DNA of 64,000 nt from Cepaea nemoralis (Eukaryota; Mollusca; Gastropoda; Stylommatophora; Helicidae). The position numbers and the translations under genes are program-made. Under the pieces are notes generated by a model. It was not told the DNA's origin. It saw nothing but the letters and a program-made list of their open reading frames with translations, and made no database searches. Location: contig JACEFZ010021371.1 of assembly GCA_014155875.1 (NCBI GenBank), forward strand, positions 1,480,001 to 1,544,000. Reading direction: 5' to 3'. Below are positions 1 through 11,190 of this stretch, piece by piece (the first letter of the stretch is position 1; the number at the start of each line of letters is the position of its first letter).

Positions 1-12
1 GTGTGTGTGTGT

Positions 13-54
<42 letters not shown>
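1..54. repeat. (TG)n microsatellite
   Basis: An almost pure TG dinucleotide run opens the window, with one TGG interruption near base 13. It is cut by the window edge, so its true length is unknown. Confidence 0.97.
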
Positions 55-59
<5 letters not shown>

Positions 60-344
60 CATAGCACATATATTTGTGGATGAAAATAACTGTCGTCGTC
101 ATTCAGTATGGCACATAATGATGATGACTTTATATTTTAAACATTACTTCTTGGGGAAGTCGTTGTTTTTTTTGGAAAAGCCTTGTCTATCTTCTGAGTG
201 TTTCCTCTAGGGGTATTTCTATTTTGTATAGGCCTTTAACACTCTTCCTTGCCAATAATAGCAATCTTAGTTTCATTGGAATTAGGATTACACAGTTAGA
301 TTTAGCTTGTATGCATTTATATGCCCCATATCGTTTCAGTTGCG

Positions 345-560
345 AATCATGGTGACATAGTGGTTAGGCGTTTACCTGCCGGCTTCTTGGTCATGAGTTG
401 GAGTCAGTATCAGGGTAGATTTTTAAAATTGACCTGGGCTGTCAGGTCAAACCAGCCTAACACTGGAACCAGGAAATGTCTTGAAAGGTCAACATGGCTG
501 GCATGATATTGATCACATCAGTCAGTGAGTGCCGACTGGTCTATATAAATATAGGTCTTG
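345..560 (+). mobile_element. SINE-2 copy (tRNA-derived SINE)
   Basis: A tRNA-like head contains a box A-like TGACATAGTGGTTAGG and a degenerate box B-like GTTGGAGTC. It is followed by a body with AATTGACCTGGGCTG and GGAACCAGGAAATGTC. The same head-plus-body order occurs at 10225-10425 (minus) and 61562-61765 (plus), which defines a family of at least three diverged copies. Pol III transcription from the internal boxes is inferred from SINE biology. I did not find a clear target duplication. Confidence 0.7.
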
Positions 561-667
561 TACAATATGCCCAATGCATCTGAAGGTGTATTCTTTTACT
601 TACTTTACTAATACAGTTCCAGCTGTTGTCACAGCTTTGAGCTTCTACGCTTAAATATGCTAACGTA

Positions 668-871
668 TCATTGTGTTATATTTATATGGATGTGATTATG
701 CCACACAACAACAATGCCTGTATCTTTGTAGGCTTGCAGCACTCTATCTACTTCTGCTGAAATCTGCAGAAGTGATATATCTAAGTTCATAGACATATTA
801 TTTCCATTTCTCCTAGATCTTGCATCCATCAAGAATAATGATGGACTACTGCTGAACACTGTTGCTGCCAA
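668..871 (-). other. Unrecognised short ORF
   Basis: A 67-codon minus-strand frame that stays open upstream for about ten more codons. It has a non-repetitive, protein-like composition, including DARSRRNGNNMSMNLDISLL and DTGIVVVWHN. I do not recognise the family. It lies downstream of the last visible dynein exon but does not resemble the AAA3 segment expected next, so I do not assign it to that gene. It may be a fragment of a mobile-element protein. No splice acceptor or start context is convincing. Confidence 0.25.
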
Positions 872-1545
872 AACTAATTCTATTACCTTTGTTTTTTCTA
901 TTTACTGAAATTTCTTTGAGGTCTCAACTCTAGTTAATTGATTCAACTATACTATTTATCGTATGCTATTTATCTTCTTTTCCTAATGTATCCGAATGAT
1001 ACTGCTGTCTATGAATTACTGATGTAGTTAAACGAGTTTCAATGCTCGATTTTGTTTAACACATCAAATCCAATGCTGATATTACACAAACTTGATTTTA
1101 TGGTTACCCTTTTCTTTCCTTACTATAGTAATCTTTCTGTGCATACATTTCATTTTGAATAGCAAGTTTGTCTCTGCTTACAATATATTTGCATTAAATC
1201 GTGCATACTTTGTAATGAGAGGCGCAACACAAAAATAGTAGATTCATAAGTTTATCAAAATAAAGATTTAAATAATCATATTATTCATTTTTAAACAAGA
1301 AATGAAAAGTTCTTCTGGATTATTATATTTACAATATTTTAATCATTCTAATGTATTATAAACATTATATTTGTCTATGCGGGAATTCTTAGACGTGTTA
1401 TATATTTCGAGGTTTATTAGACTGACATAAAGACTGACATAAGGTGCTTGTCAAAATTTATTTTGCCGTTGTGCTCAACATTTATGAAAATGTTCACCTT
1501 CTGTGATTTATATAGACCATATATGAATTATATGTAAATTAAATC

Positions 1546-1806
1546 TCACAGACAACTTGTCACAAACATCAGTAAGAGGCAGTCATCATTCTTTTGGTCA
1601 CATTATGGGAAGACAAAATCAGGAGCACGTTGTGACAATTGAAAGAATTTAGAAAGAGAGATAGACTTTTGTAATGCATAGAAGGAAGTCAACACATGAA
1701 CTGATCCATGCCGTCGTAGATTGCAATTTGTGAATTGCAAATGTGAAGAGTGAATCTCAAGAGTGAATCTCGCCTACGCCAGATGAGACGGCACTTGATG
1801 ATGATT
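1546..1806 (+). mobile_element. RTE-type LINE, 3' end fragment
   Basis: This is the degenerate 3' terminus of a non-LTR retrotransposon. It carries the relic of the C-terminal block that in better copies reads RKRQS.F.GH..RR, then the conserved end ACGCCAGATGAGACGGCACT and a short ATG-rich tail (TGATGATGAT). The same end occurs at 17200-18252 and 29213-31269. Such simple-repeat tails are typical of the RTE clade. The copy is heavily 5'-truncated and cannot code. Confidence 0.65.
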
Positions 1807-1848
1807 TACTGCAAGCTCAACAGCAGAGAGATTTGGTAGTGACATGAA

Positions 1849-2139
1849 GTGGTAAATAATATTTACTATCGTCCGAAGTCGGAGAGTGTCTGCATGTACG
1901 GCGAGGAACCACCAGTCTGCAGACCAATAAGCCAGACATGGGACAATGGATACTCACGCAAACCTCAGGTCCTGTATGACATCACACTGATGTTGGACAA
2001 CAGGATACCTTCATCCGACATACAGGACTTCGCGTTGGAGCTCAAGCCAACGAACGCAAGCAAGCAAGCAATATTTACTACAAACACTTTAGTAGGCTGC
2101 CCTTACGACATTAATAAAAACATACCCAATACATATTAA
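1849..2139 (+). other. Unrecognised 96-codon ORF beside a LINE tail
   Basis: An open plus-strand frame directly after the LINE 3' end. I recognise no family, and there is no zinc-finger, transmembrane or repeat signature. It could be chance or an old transposon fragment. The next 300 bases (2140-2430) are AT-rich with no feature I can support. Confidence 0.2.
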
Positions 2140-2432
2140 TTATAGCATACGTTTAAGAGAGAAGACAAACTCAATCCTAGCAAATACTATGCTTAAGTCA
2201 ATTATTCCTGCCAAAGTAAAAAAAAATTAACATAACACAACAAATTAGTCAGAGGAAGAACTATCAACTTTTAACTTATCTATCTGTTGCGTGTTTAAAC
2301 TATTAATATGCTTCAAATTATATTATAAGCTCTACTCAATCACATATGAAATTTAAAAAAAAAACGGCACAAGAAAGAAACAAATGATTGAGAAAGTTTA
2401 TGAATTTGACGACGCCATATTTTAAATCTTAC

Positions 2433-2630
2433 AGTTAAATAAACACTTTTCCCTGTGCCAGTTGGTCCCACAAATAAATAATGAGTGTCATGCACAGTCA
2501 GCATTTCCATTAGGGCAACGTAACGCACTGTGTCAATTGTTGGCACTATGATTGTATTAAATGCTGCATCATCTGGTATTGGTGGTACTGATGCCAACTC
2601 ATCAGACCAAGGTTCCCACCGACCACAAAT
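2433..2630 (-). CDS. DNAH3: Axonemal dynein heavy chain exon: AAA3 Walker A
   Basis: A 66-codon exon, the most downstream one visible. It is bounded by an acceptor (TTATTACAG) at 2631-2633 and a donor (ACT|GTAAGA) at 2431-2432, phase 0 on both sides. It encodes the segment leading into AAA3: GRWEPW, VPPIP, then [11 protein letters not shown] and the P-loop GPTGTGKS, ending VYLT. AAA3 binds nucleotide and tunes the microtubule affinity of the motor. GRWEPW plus PPIP before the VPT block is, from memory, closest to DNAH3 among the DNAH3/7/12 inner-arm chains. The rest of AAA3 should lie beyond the left edge. The intron upstream is 9.2 kb and contains Gypsy-1. Confidence 0.93.
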
Positions 2631-2639
2631 CTGTAATAA

Positions 2640-3205
2640 AAATTATGGATTTTAAAGAATCGAACATGTTGGTGCACATATTATGAAATACTAGCACATT
2701 CATATGTACTCAGAAAATGTGTGTCATGTTTTACTTGTCTAAATTAATCTATTTAATGCCTACACATGGTTTGCTGTGTTCTATCAAAGAATATTACTTC
2801 TTTTTTTTTTTTATTCTGTGATAACAAAGCAAGTCTTTGCAGTAATCATTGTAATCATAAAATCACCTTCACAATAACAGTGCATATCAATTAGTATGAG
2901 ATACATCCAATAGCTTGTAAATATGCCACAATAAATAACAGAAACTGCTACGTCATTGCAAACATGTCATGTGTCAGCACATTCATTGTGAAAGTATGTA
3001 CATTTACATGTGACTGAATGTCTCAGTTGTTGTTGTTGTTTTCGTTGTTGTTTCTTCCACTTATGCCGTTAGGCGTCGTGGGGAGAGTTAATTGAAGTTC
3101 CAGCGCCGTGACTAGCACCTTTCCTTCAATTTTCTCCATAAATCTTGAGCAGAATTTTAGGATCAAGTAAATTCCCTACCGGTTTGCTAGACCAGACATA
3201 GGTTC
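2640..3205. other. Intron stretch without recognisable feature
   Basis: AT-rich intron with a poly-T run near 2803 and a GTT-rich patch around 3027-3050. A TAT GAT TAC triplet near 2852-2860 (minus) is preceded in frame by a stop, so it is not the missing AAA2-AAA3 linker exon. Nothing else is supportable. Confidence 0.5.
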
Positions 3206-3210
3206 CTTAC

Positions 3211-3743
3211 TGTAACAAAGTCTGATTGACATAGAGGATTGGCTATGGTTGTGTCTAGAGGATGTCTGTGTGAATGTTGTGCTGAACGACTGATCAACCA
3301 CGATGCATCAATAGCAAACACCGGACTGCGCACACAATACTTTAATTTGAAACAACTGGATACAACATTATTCCTCAGGAACGTTCATCATTACATCTAA
3401 ATACATTGCATAGGCACAGGTAAATTACACATAATCCCAAACACTATCGCTGCTGACAACCGGGCTCAGTCTTTAATACTTAGCCTCAGAATTACTATCA
3501 CTGAAAACCACAGGGCGGGTTTCTCTCGCTAACTCCGCTACCATTCAATTTTTCCCCGACGGCCGACCTCTACTATCGGGTCCCAAAACTTAACTGTCCT
3601 CGTCAATGTTTTCCACTTGTCTTTTAACCCTTCTCTGCAGCCCTTCCCGGGGAATGCACTTTAACCCCGTGAACTTGTTTATGTTGTAGCATTGCTACCC
3701 AGAGCGATCACCTCGCCGGTTAGTTCCGTCTAAATACGTTACA
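3211..3743 (-). repeat. Gypsy-1 3' LTR
   Basis: A 533-bp terminal repeat, downstream copy for the minus-strand element. It is matched over its length by 8519-9050, for example at GATTGACATAGAGGATTGGC and GGTTAGTTCCGTCTAAA. Its inner edge abuts the purine-rich tract. Confidence 0.9.
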
Positions 3744-4042
3744 CTACACCCTCCTCAAATGGAAACATAGTTTTAAAATGATGGGAGAGTCATGTTTCTC
3801 ACATGTGGGCACCAGTAACTTTGCGTGCCTAGTGTTTCTTGTATCGTCCCTATCCATAACAGAAAAAAAAAATATTCGACATGTTCGTATTCATAACCTT
3901 ATGGCAAAAACCATAAGATATAATGTTCACATTAGATAGTTAACACTGTGTAACGTGACACCAAAAATGTTCATTGAGGAGGTGCTATACCACCCCGGCA
4001 GTCTTGTCTGGGATGATTCCTGAACGATGATCAGTGTCACAT

Positions 4043-4231
4043 TTACTTAACCATTTCACACACTAATTCCATAGTCATTGATTTGTTGGTCTTTGCCCAT
4101 GGTGATTTCTGGACAGCAGGTCTACCATGGTGATTTTTTTCCACCCCGTATGGGCATCGGAAAAATGCATACTCCTGCAGCAATATATTCCATCGATGAA
4201 TGCGTGAGCTCTTCCTTACTGCTGTCTGCAT
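4043..4231 (-). pseudogene. Gypsy-1 RNase H C-terminal remnant
   Basis: A short frame with SRIHRWNILLQEY matches the family pattern RW...LQEY.F found near the end of Gypsy-type RNase H domains. The expected following block (GK.N..AD.LSR) is only vaguely present. It lies just downstream of the protease-linker region, so most of RT and RNase H has been deleted between them. There is no integrase before the LTR. Confidence 0.55.
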
Positions 4232-4321
4232 GAATTTGAGTGACTGTGATTGGTTTGTCTGGCTATGTGACTGTTCTTATATACCGGTCTCTATGCTCTA
4301 ACGGTATCCCACCTTGGTTGC

Positions 4322-4932
4322 TTATAGTCTTGTCATCTGACACATCGTTAGTGAGACTATTATTCGTCCCTTCAAAGCCACCCTCTCATTCGTTAATCGC
4401 TTATGTTCTGGGTTACCATACATCTGACAATCTCGTCTTTGACAGTCACTAGGGATTTGCTTGGGATCAGTCTTCTCTTTTTCAGCGGTGCTATCATTCG
4501 TCCCTGTTTGGTTGTCATCTTCAAGTGTCTCTTCTTCTTCTTCTTTAGCTGTAGTATATAATCTAGGTTTTCTTCTGGTAACTACCTCGTTACTGCTTAC
4601 ACCATATTTGTGGTACCAATGAATTACTTCCTCTTCTGTACACTCTTTAACTCGTGGCAATTTCCAATGATCAGATCTGCCACTGGTGAGTCCAGAACAC
4701 ACGCTGACACTCTTCCTGTGATATATGGTGTTGTCACTGTGATCACGGTCAATATGTAAAATTCTACTGTACCATTAAACTTTATACATCTAACCTTTTT
4801 CCCTGTGTAAGCCGAGGGATGTACTAGACTTTTTCTAACCCCGATGGTCGTACAACCCGAATCCCTAAGTTTCACTGCTTCACTATCATTAACAAACCCA
4901 TGATGCAGCTTCAAACTTCTTCCTGCATGCAC
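4322..4932 (-). pseudogene. Gypsy-1 retropepsin-like protease and linker, broken
   Basis: Two overlapping frames. The upstream one carries the aspartic protease signature as RDSGCTTIGV with the later ADLIIG strand typical of Gypsy proteases. The downstream one carries the post-protease linker (VVTRRKP) and an acidic segment (EEEEETLEDD). The change of frame near 4624-4702 indicates at least one frameshift. The same DSG...DLIIG pair occurs in Gypsy-2, which supports a family relationship. Not expected to make an active enzyme. Confidence 0.75.
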
Positions 4933-5035
4933 TGCTTATCCTGCTTTAAGTGGGTGACCGCCCATTAAGACGAGCTGACTGTCTTATCAAAAAGAGGTTT
5001 GCATCCACTACAACTCTCATTATTGATTGTCTCAA

Positions 5036-5344
5036 TCACTTGTGCTGCATTTGAGTGCTCAGTTTCCCCATCGTACATTGATAGCGGAAGTGCCCGGTCC
5101 CGCCACATTTGAAACAAATAATGTCCTTCCTCCTATTATTTGTTGACCCACTGGATGGTTGTACATCACACTTTGCTGCCTTGTGTCTCCAGCTGCCACA
5201 ATTAAAACATCCGGAATAACTATTCGGATGCCTCTTAAAATTTCCCATGTGGTCTAGGTAACGTCCTGATCTGCCAAAATGGTTGCCACGGAAATCATTG
5301 TCTTTGAGGTCCTTGTTGCTCATATCTCTGTGCTGAGCCCACAC
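5036..5344 (-). pseudogene. Gypsy-1 gag nucleocapsid, two CCHC zinc knuckles
   Basis: Two retroviral-type zinc knuckles follow each other: CFNCGSWRHKAAKC and CFKCGGTGHFRYQC, both C-X2-C-X4-H-X4-C, separated by a basic linker. These bind packaged RNA in Gag proteins. The frame stays open for 102 codons but is cut off from the capsid part upstream by stops. Gypsy-2 keeps only one clear knuckle, so the two elements differ here. Confidence 0.85.
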
Positions 5345-6280
5345 TTTTCGACCTTGGTCTAATAACTGGATTCTGATCCTGTTTACTTATAGGCTGCACA
5401 GACTATTTCCTCATCAACTTGTCTGCCAATAGAACTGTTCGGATGTGCGGTCATGTAGTTTTGCCCTAACTGGGACACTGTGTCTATGTCCTTTGGTTTA
5501 CGTTCTTGAAAGAAGGCCACTTAGTCTGTATTACATGACGATAAAACTTGTCTCTTAGCATCAAATCCACTAACCGATTAAAATCGTCTCCTACTTCTGC
5601 TAATTCTGGCCATATTTTGAACATATTTTTCACCGTATTATCAAAGTCTGTAAAGTCCTGATTTTTTTCTCTGGCACAAATTGTCTGAACTTCGTTTTTT
5701 ACCCATGCTCAGTTGGGGTGAATTTTGTAAGCAGGCGTTGACGCAGAATAGCACAATTATTTCTTTCTTCCACTGGTAAATTTCATAAGGTATCTAGGGC
5801 CTTTCCCATTAGATACTCTCCTTCTGGAATGCCTAAAGCGTTAACTGAAGCCTCAAGGCTGTCCAAATAAGCCTCACATAGTCTTTATCAGTAAAATATG
5901 GTAGTTTTCGTCGCTGTGATGTGTGCGACTGTCTGCTGCTTTCATCATCCAGTCTTTGTGACGTTAGTTCTAATTTCCGGAGTGCAATCTCCGTTTTCAT
6001 CTGACACTTAAACTTCTATTTTTCAATTTCCATAGCATTTCTTTGTTTTAACTTTTCAAGTTCTAGTTGACCTGTGTCTCTTTCTCTTCCTGTAGCCGCT
6101 TGACTTCAGCTAACTTTACTTCCTTAAACGCTTTGCCTCACCTTCACTCTGTCTCTCCTCTTTTTCCCAGTGATGAAATCCTTTCTATTTTGCTCCTGCA
6201 AACTCCTATAGTTCTCTCCCACTTAGGCCCAGTCGTTCACCCACCTCAATATATTCCAGTAAAGTAGGCATTGTTGTAAT
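5345..6280 (-). pseudogene. Gypsy-1 gag capsid region, degenerate
   Basis: Minus-strand frames interrupted by stops contain FFQERKPKDIDTVSQLGQ and a downstream ..NSSIGRQVDEE.. segment, the usual end of a Gypsy-type capsid C-terminal domain (R.PKD...L...Y..AH). Upstream, a Gln/Lys/Glu-rich stretch around 5950-6070 resembles the coiled-coil start of the Gypsy-2 and Gypsy-3 gag. Several frameshifts and stops make it non-functional. The 6280-8518 remainder is leader sequence with no coding signal I trust. Confidence 0.55.
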
Positions 6281-8518
6281 TGTTGACACGTTCTGTCAGT
6301 CAGCTGTAAATATAAAGACACTACTGCTAGTCTTTGTGTACCTTCCCTAAGTACACAGCCGCTCACTCTGTACGTAAATTAGTAGTACTAATAATATCAC
6401 TCTGTACTCACACAGTCCCTCTGTAAGCACCAGGTGTGAGGGGGGGGGGGGGGAGGGAATATTACCTATACTCCCACGAGTATGTAACAAATAGTTGTAG
6501 AAAGTTCCTGGAAATAGTGTTAGACATACATATAAGTACCCAATTGGATGATAACCAATAAATGACACCTATTAGACACTAGACGCATAGGCTGGTGACA
6601 CGCAGACGGATGATTACATAGAAATAAAATAAAACTGACATCGACATGCCCATGTAAGACAATACCGTGCGTGCAATATGAACTGACAGAGACCACTATA
6701 CAGTAGTATCACGAAGGATCACAATAATAACATATACCAAAAAAAAAATATCATTTGTAAATATAATGAACAGGAGGAAAAACAATCTAAAATCAATAAT
6801 ATACACAGATTTTACGTTAGACACCAAGGCACGGGATATTATTCCAAGACAGACACTGCCCCAAGGCAAAACACCAAATCGACCCGTCGATTACTTCCTA
6901 GAAAATATGCTGTGCACCTCAGACTCCCCTTTGTAGTGCCTCACGAATACCGTGAAACCTCACAAAAATATCCTACTTATCACGAACACTGGACCGCATA
7001 CGAATAAATAAGTAACGCACAAAAACAATACTTAGGACGATGATAACTTTAAGGTCAACTAATGTTTATCTGCTTGGGTGCTGTCACCTTGAAGTGATGT
7101 TAGGGATTCACGTTTGCCGACAAGGTTAAAAAATGGCAACGAATATCCAGCGCTTTAAATCTGTTTAGCAAATCGTTTTTGCAGAGAAATACGACCCCTC
7201 TTGCGGTGACGGCACCTGGTTGTCTGTTGTGGACTGTTTTCCCGGTGACGCGATGATGACGAGAACACAACGACGGTAACAACGACGAATATAAACTTCT
7301 GATATCACTGATAAAACCCTGATAGATTGTTTACACTTAGCGACACACACTCTCATCCAGTTGGCTTGTCTTGCACACTCCCAGTGCAAACTTCCTTTGT
7401 AAATTTCCCCTTACTCCAGCTGACTAATGCACTCAGGTCACAATGTAAACTTCCTCTGTATAAAAACTTGACTCATAAGGTCATCTCAGTCTCCGTAACC
7501 CTTGTACTATAATCTTCATGCGTGGTTCCCAGTAACCTTCGGTACTGTTTTCTTCAACAAGGCTCAAGTCTCGCTAAGCCACTCACTACACACGCAAACT
7601 GTCTTCAACACGCACAGGACTCCGCTACCCTGTCACTAAATTCAGCTCCGCCTGAACTCACAAAATTATCTTGTACAAAATAACACGCTCCGTACACGGC
7701 TGTGTTCTGAACAGTTGTTCCCGCTTTCCAGCGTCTGCTGTCTTTTCCTGCCTAAGAAAAAACTCGCTGTCTGTGTTTCGTGAACAACACTGTGTCCGCT
7801 AATCGCCTGTTTCCTGTGTGATTTCTGTACGTGTATTTGCCCTGCCCGCTGACTGTTTAGGTATGCAATCTACCTGTGGTGGCCTCTCGTGAACTGTCTG
7901 CTCTCTTTTGCTTTGGTGTCTCCCTTTCGCCAAGACCTGTCTTAAACACACGCAAGATTTAACTACACTGTCCCACCGCTATCATAAATCGCGCCGACTT
8001 TTGGCCAAAACAACTCTTGAATCCTCAGTTTGTTCGTCTGCTAGACAATTCTTCATAGGCGTAAACTTTGCCTCTGCCACCACTGCTGTTCCTTTTCCTT
8101 TGACAGTCTGTAATTTGATGCTGTTCTCCCCAGCGACCTAAAACTTGTCACTTTCATGCGTGCAACACTCTACCATAGATCTCCCCTCCGCGAGGTAATA
8201 TTTGGTACTGTGTCGCGTATCTCCGTCGACCGCTGTCTCCCCACCATCGCTGTGTATTTCTGTATCTACCTGCGCTGAATCACTTCTTGACTTGAGAACT
8301 GTCTGTGTTATTTATCTGGCGCACACACTGCCTGATCATTGTCTGCTAGCTATCACAGGGCTGAACTTGGTAAACATGTCGTTACGCTTAAGAACTGATT
8401 TGTACTGATGTAAATCAATATACTGGCCCCCTGATTTGTGACGAATATTCTTCTGTTTCCAATATTGCACTGTTGTTCGTGCATTTGTTTGACGAGCCTT
8501 CCAGATAATCTCTCTATA

Positions 8519-9050
8519 TGTCACAAAGTCTGATTGACATAGAGGATTGGCTATGGTTGTGTCTAGAGGATGTCTGTGTGAATGTTCTGCTGAACGACTG
8601 ATCAACCACGATGCATCAATACCAAACACCGGACTGCGCACATAATACTTTACTTTGAACAACTGGATACAACATTATTCCTCAGGAACGTTCATCATTA
8701 CATCTAGATACATTGCAAAGGCACAGGTACAGTACACGTAGTCCCAAACACTATCGCTGCTGACAACCGGGCTCAGTCTTTAATACTTAGCGTCAGAATT
8801 ACTATCACTGAAAAACACAGAGCGGAGTTCTCTCGCTAACTCCGCTACCATTCAATATTTCCCCGACCGCCGACCACTACTGTCGGGTCCCAAAACTCAA
8901 CTGTCCTCGTCAATGTTTTCCACTTGTCTTTTAACCCTTCTTTGCAGCCCTCCCCGGGGAATGCCCTTTAGCCCCGTGAACTTGTTTATGCTGTAGCATT
9001 GCTACCCGGGGACATCATCTCGCCGGTTAGTTCCGTCTAAACACGTTACA
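8519..9050 (-). repeat. Gypsy-1 5' LTR
   Basis: A 532-bp terminal repeat, upstream copy for the minus-strand element, paired with 3211-3743. Reading inward on the minus strand, TGGAAGGCTCGTC about 18 bases from the LTR is a possible primer-binding site, but I cannot match it to a tRNA with confidence. Confidence 0.9.
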
Positions 9051-9438
9051 CTTACCTACTTGACCCATGTATATTCGCTACTAACCACCATGTCACTTCC
9101 ACTGGTCGCCTGCTTGATAGCTTCGTGCTATGCCAGGTAGGACTGACCGACTGACTATGGAATTTGGAACTTGCCCTCAGATCGTCGTTAAAGGGTTTAA
9201 AGTGTACTCATTCTAATTCGGCGCCTCGAGTCCCGTATTGTTATTTTTCGTCACTACTTCCCCGTGCCGGGAGTGGGTAAGTGTCAGTATTGCACATAAT
9301 TTCTATTGCTTTATTATATTCTATGGCTACACATGCAGCAGACATAATATTCAGAGGATTTATGTTTATGTAAATTCAACCCCAAAATTGCCTAACACTT
9401 CAGGCATGTTTAAAACATAGTAATCAACGATTTACTTT

Positions 9439-9640
9439 CTTCGTAATCTCGTATATCCACGTAGGGTAACGCAGTTGCGCGAGATTCGGTAGCGGATCGC
9501 GTTGTGTTGGTTACTTAGGGGGTATGTGAGCCGGTTGCTCAGAAAGCAATGGCAAACCACAGAGCGTAATCTTGCCAAGGAATCAACAACAGCGATAAAA
9601 TGATTGTGTTGACAGCGATATCCTGCAAATTGGATATACG
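9439..9640 (+). mobile_element. SINE-1 copy
   Basis: A member of the most frequent short repeat here. It contains the conserved core GCTCAGAAAGCAATGGCAAA, CGTAATCTTGCCAAG, and the tail GTTGACAGCGATATCCTG. It lacks the outer part of the tRNA-like head and ends against a poly-G run (9641-9661). The closest relatives in the window are 60065-60266 and 60561-60760, which share the GAGATTCGGTAGCGGAT block and the GTTACTTAGGGGGTAT block. Confidence 0.8.
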
Positions 9641-9805
9641 GGGGGGGGGGGGGGGGGGGGGAGAATATCAACGATTTGGACAGGTTGTCTTTTGAAAAAT
9701 CTGAACAAAACTGATAATCCTTTTAGGCACCTTAAGGTGTATAAGTTATATGGTGCTGCGCCCATATATTATTTATAGATCATTTAGCATTCAGGTCAGT
9801 TTAGC

Positions 9806-10065
9806 CAGGTCTTAGATATGACTGAACTACCGTATAACAGTAGACGGTACTACCTGCTTTCTGTTAGCGCCGAAATTTGGGCGGCGCTCACCAAACCCGA
9901 CACCCCTAATGGTGCCAAGTAAGGCTTCGCGTGGAGGAGCGCAATTAAGAGGGTACAATATAGTGCGAGAACACACCCTAAACACTAAATGTCATGGCAG
10001 GGCAGACCAGGCAATAAGCCTTGGTCGGCAACTAGTCTAAGACTGAAACGTCGACAGGCGGACAG
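9806..10065 (+). repeat. Unclassified interspersed repeat (repeat C), copy 1
   Basis: This stretch of about 260 bp matches 53169-53430 along its length, with shared blocks such as GATATGACTGAACTACCGTA and CACCAAACCCGACACCCC followed by GTGGAGGAG.GCAATT and ATGGCAGGGC. It has no ORF, no clear pol III boxes and no inverted ends that I can see. It could be a SINE body, a MITE, or a piece of a larger element. Confidence 0.75.
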
Positions 10066-10224
10066 TTAGGGCATTTCTTTGCTGATCCGGCAGCTTGTCT
10101 TGTTCCAGACGTATTGGTGTTACCTTTTCTCTGGAGTAAATTAGGCTGGACGAGAGAGGGATCATGCTACATGGGCACCACATGATTTCTAAATTCAGCC
10201 CAGGCTTTATGTTATGGGGAGGGA

Positions 10225-10425
10225 TATATCCATTTTACAAGCTGTCGTCTGTCAAGAAGTGGTCTTATCGTGTTGACTACATCCACTTCCCAAGACATTT
10301 CCTAGTACCATTTTAGACTGGGTAGACCTGAGATATCAGTTTGACAAATCCGCGACAATGCTAATTCAAACCCATGACCACTGAGTTGGCAGGCAAGCCA
10401 CTATGCTACAACGGATCACAAACAT
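10225..10425 (-). mobile_element. SINE-2 copy
   Basis: Minus-strand copy. The tRNA-like head reads GTAGCATAGTGGCTTGCC with box B-like GGGTTTGAATT, then the body CTACCCAGTCTAAAATGGTA and GGAAATGTCTTGGGAAG. It aligns with the 345-560 and 61562-61765 copies. Confidence 0.7.
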
Positions 10426-10439
10426 GTAATACTCTGCTC

Positions 10440-11040
10440 TAAATTCAGTGAGCAAATATTTCGTGGTAGCAGTGTGCAACAACCTTGAGTAGAAGGTTGG
10501 TGGGTCTTTATAATCGTCTATTAGGAGACATCCAGTTCTACCACTTGGTTATGTATCCAGCTCGGTGAATGATTACTGAAAAATTTTAGAGGGAAAACAT
10601 GTTTGCTTATATGGGAAGCAGTAGCCTCAACATTCACAGAAACACGTGTTGAAACCATGCCCATAACCTCTATAGCAGAGGGTTTTATATTCCAAAGGAG
10701 TTTAAAGGCAATAATACTGACTTCATTGTTTTATCTTATTTTTTGATTTGGTCAGTGTCCGTGATATGCCGAGGCCCATAAGGGAAGCGAACAACAGTAA
10801 CACTGTTGCCTATCATGTATGTCGTAAGAGGCGACAAGAAGGCTTTGGGCTGAGACTTAGTCTACAGTCTACTCGGACTTCCGGTCCCCAATATGGCGGA
10901 TATGCATTTAAACTGTTAAGGCCTCTGGAGTGTTTACGTTTGTGGCTTCGGTTTGCATTCGCATTGTCCTCATGTTGGACTGGTAGTGCATTGTTCCGTC
11001 ACCCTGCTACTGAGTGAGTGCGTGGCGTGACACTGTGACT
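10440..11040. other. Intron with a possible LINE 5' fragment
   Basis: Mostly featureless. At about 10800-10860 the string TATGTCGTAAGAGGCGACAA resembles a motif I associate with non-LTR retrotransposon leaders in invertebrates, but nothing around it codes. Plain intron with a possible element trace. Confidence 0.3.
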
Positions 11041-11190
11041 GGTTTGCCTTTTCTGTTCACGAGTGCATTGTTCAAGAGACTCGCTGGAGCTACGGAGTTC
11101 GCTCTTTGTGTGGCGCTTTTGGCGGGTCGCCCTGCGGAAAGAGACCTTGCCATATGGGATAAAACCCGGATCAATGTCGTCTTTCTGGTG
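11040..11190 (+). mobile_element. SINE-3 copy, body only
   Basis: Shares GAGCTACGGAGTTCG.CTTTGTG and CCATATGGGATAAAACCCGG with the SINE-3 copy at 24530-24765 (minus strand there). The tRNA-like head is missing or unrecognisable, so this is a 5'-truncated or rearranged copy. Confidence 0.7.

Larger units (their letters stand above)
3211..9050 (-). mobile_element. Gypsy-1: LTR retrotransposon, pol-deleted, complete ends
   Basis: A 5.84-kb minus-strand element. Its ends are two similar direct repeats (3211-3743 and 8519-9050) that start TGT and end ACA, flanked by the perfect 5-bp duplication CTTAC at 3206-3210 and 9051-9055. A purine-rich tract next to the 3' LTR (read on minus, GAGGAGGGTGTAG) fits a polypurine tract. 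Inside, on the minus strand, are a long leader, a broken gag, a two-knuckle nucleocapsid, a protease relic, a short linker, and only the last part of RNase H. The RT core and integrase are absent. I count a few dozen LTR differences (roughly 5%), so this is an older insertion. It sits in the intron between the linker and AAA3 exons, same orientation as the dynein gene. Confidence 0.9.

Noticed and set aside
2840..2880. Possible missing dynein linker exon with TAT GAT TAC
   Set aside because: An in-frame stop lies directly upstream, and no acceptor gives an open frame.
6430..6460. G-run as a possible quadruplex regulator
   Set aside because: Homopolymer runs recur several times (6439, 9641, 30510, 59838) inside element debris and look like simple-sequence noise.
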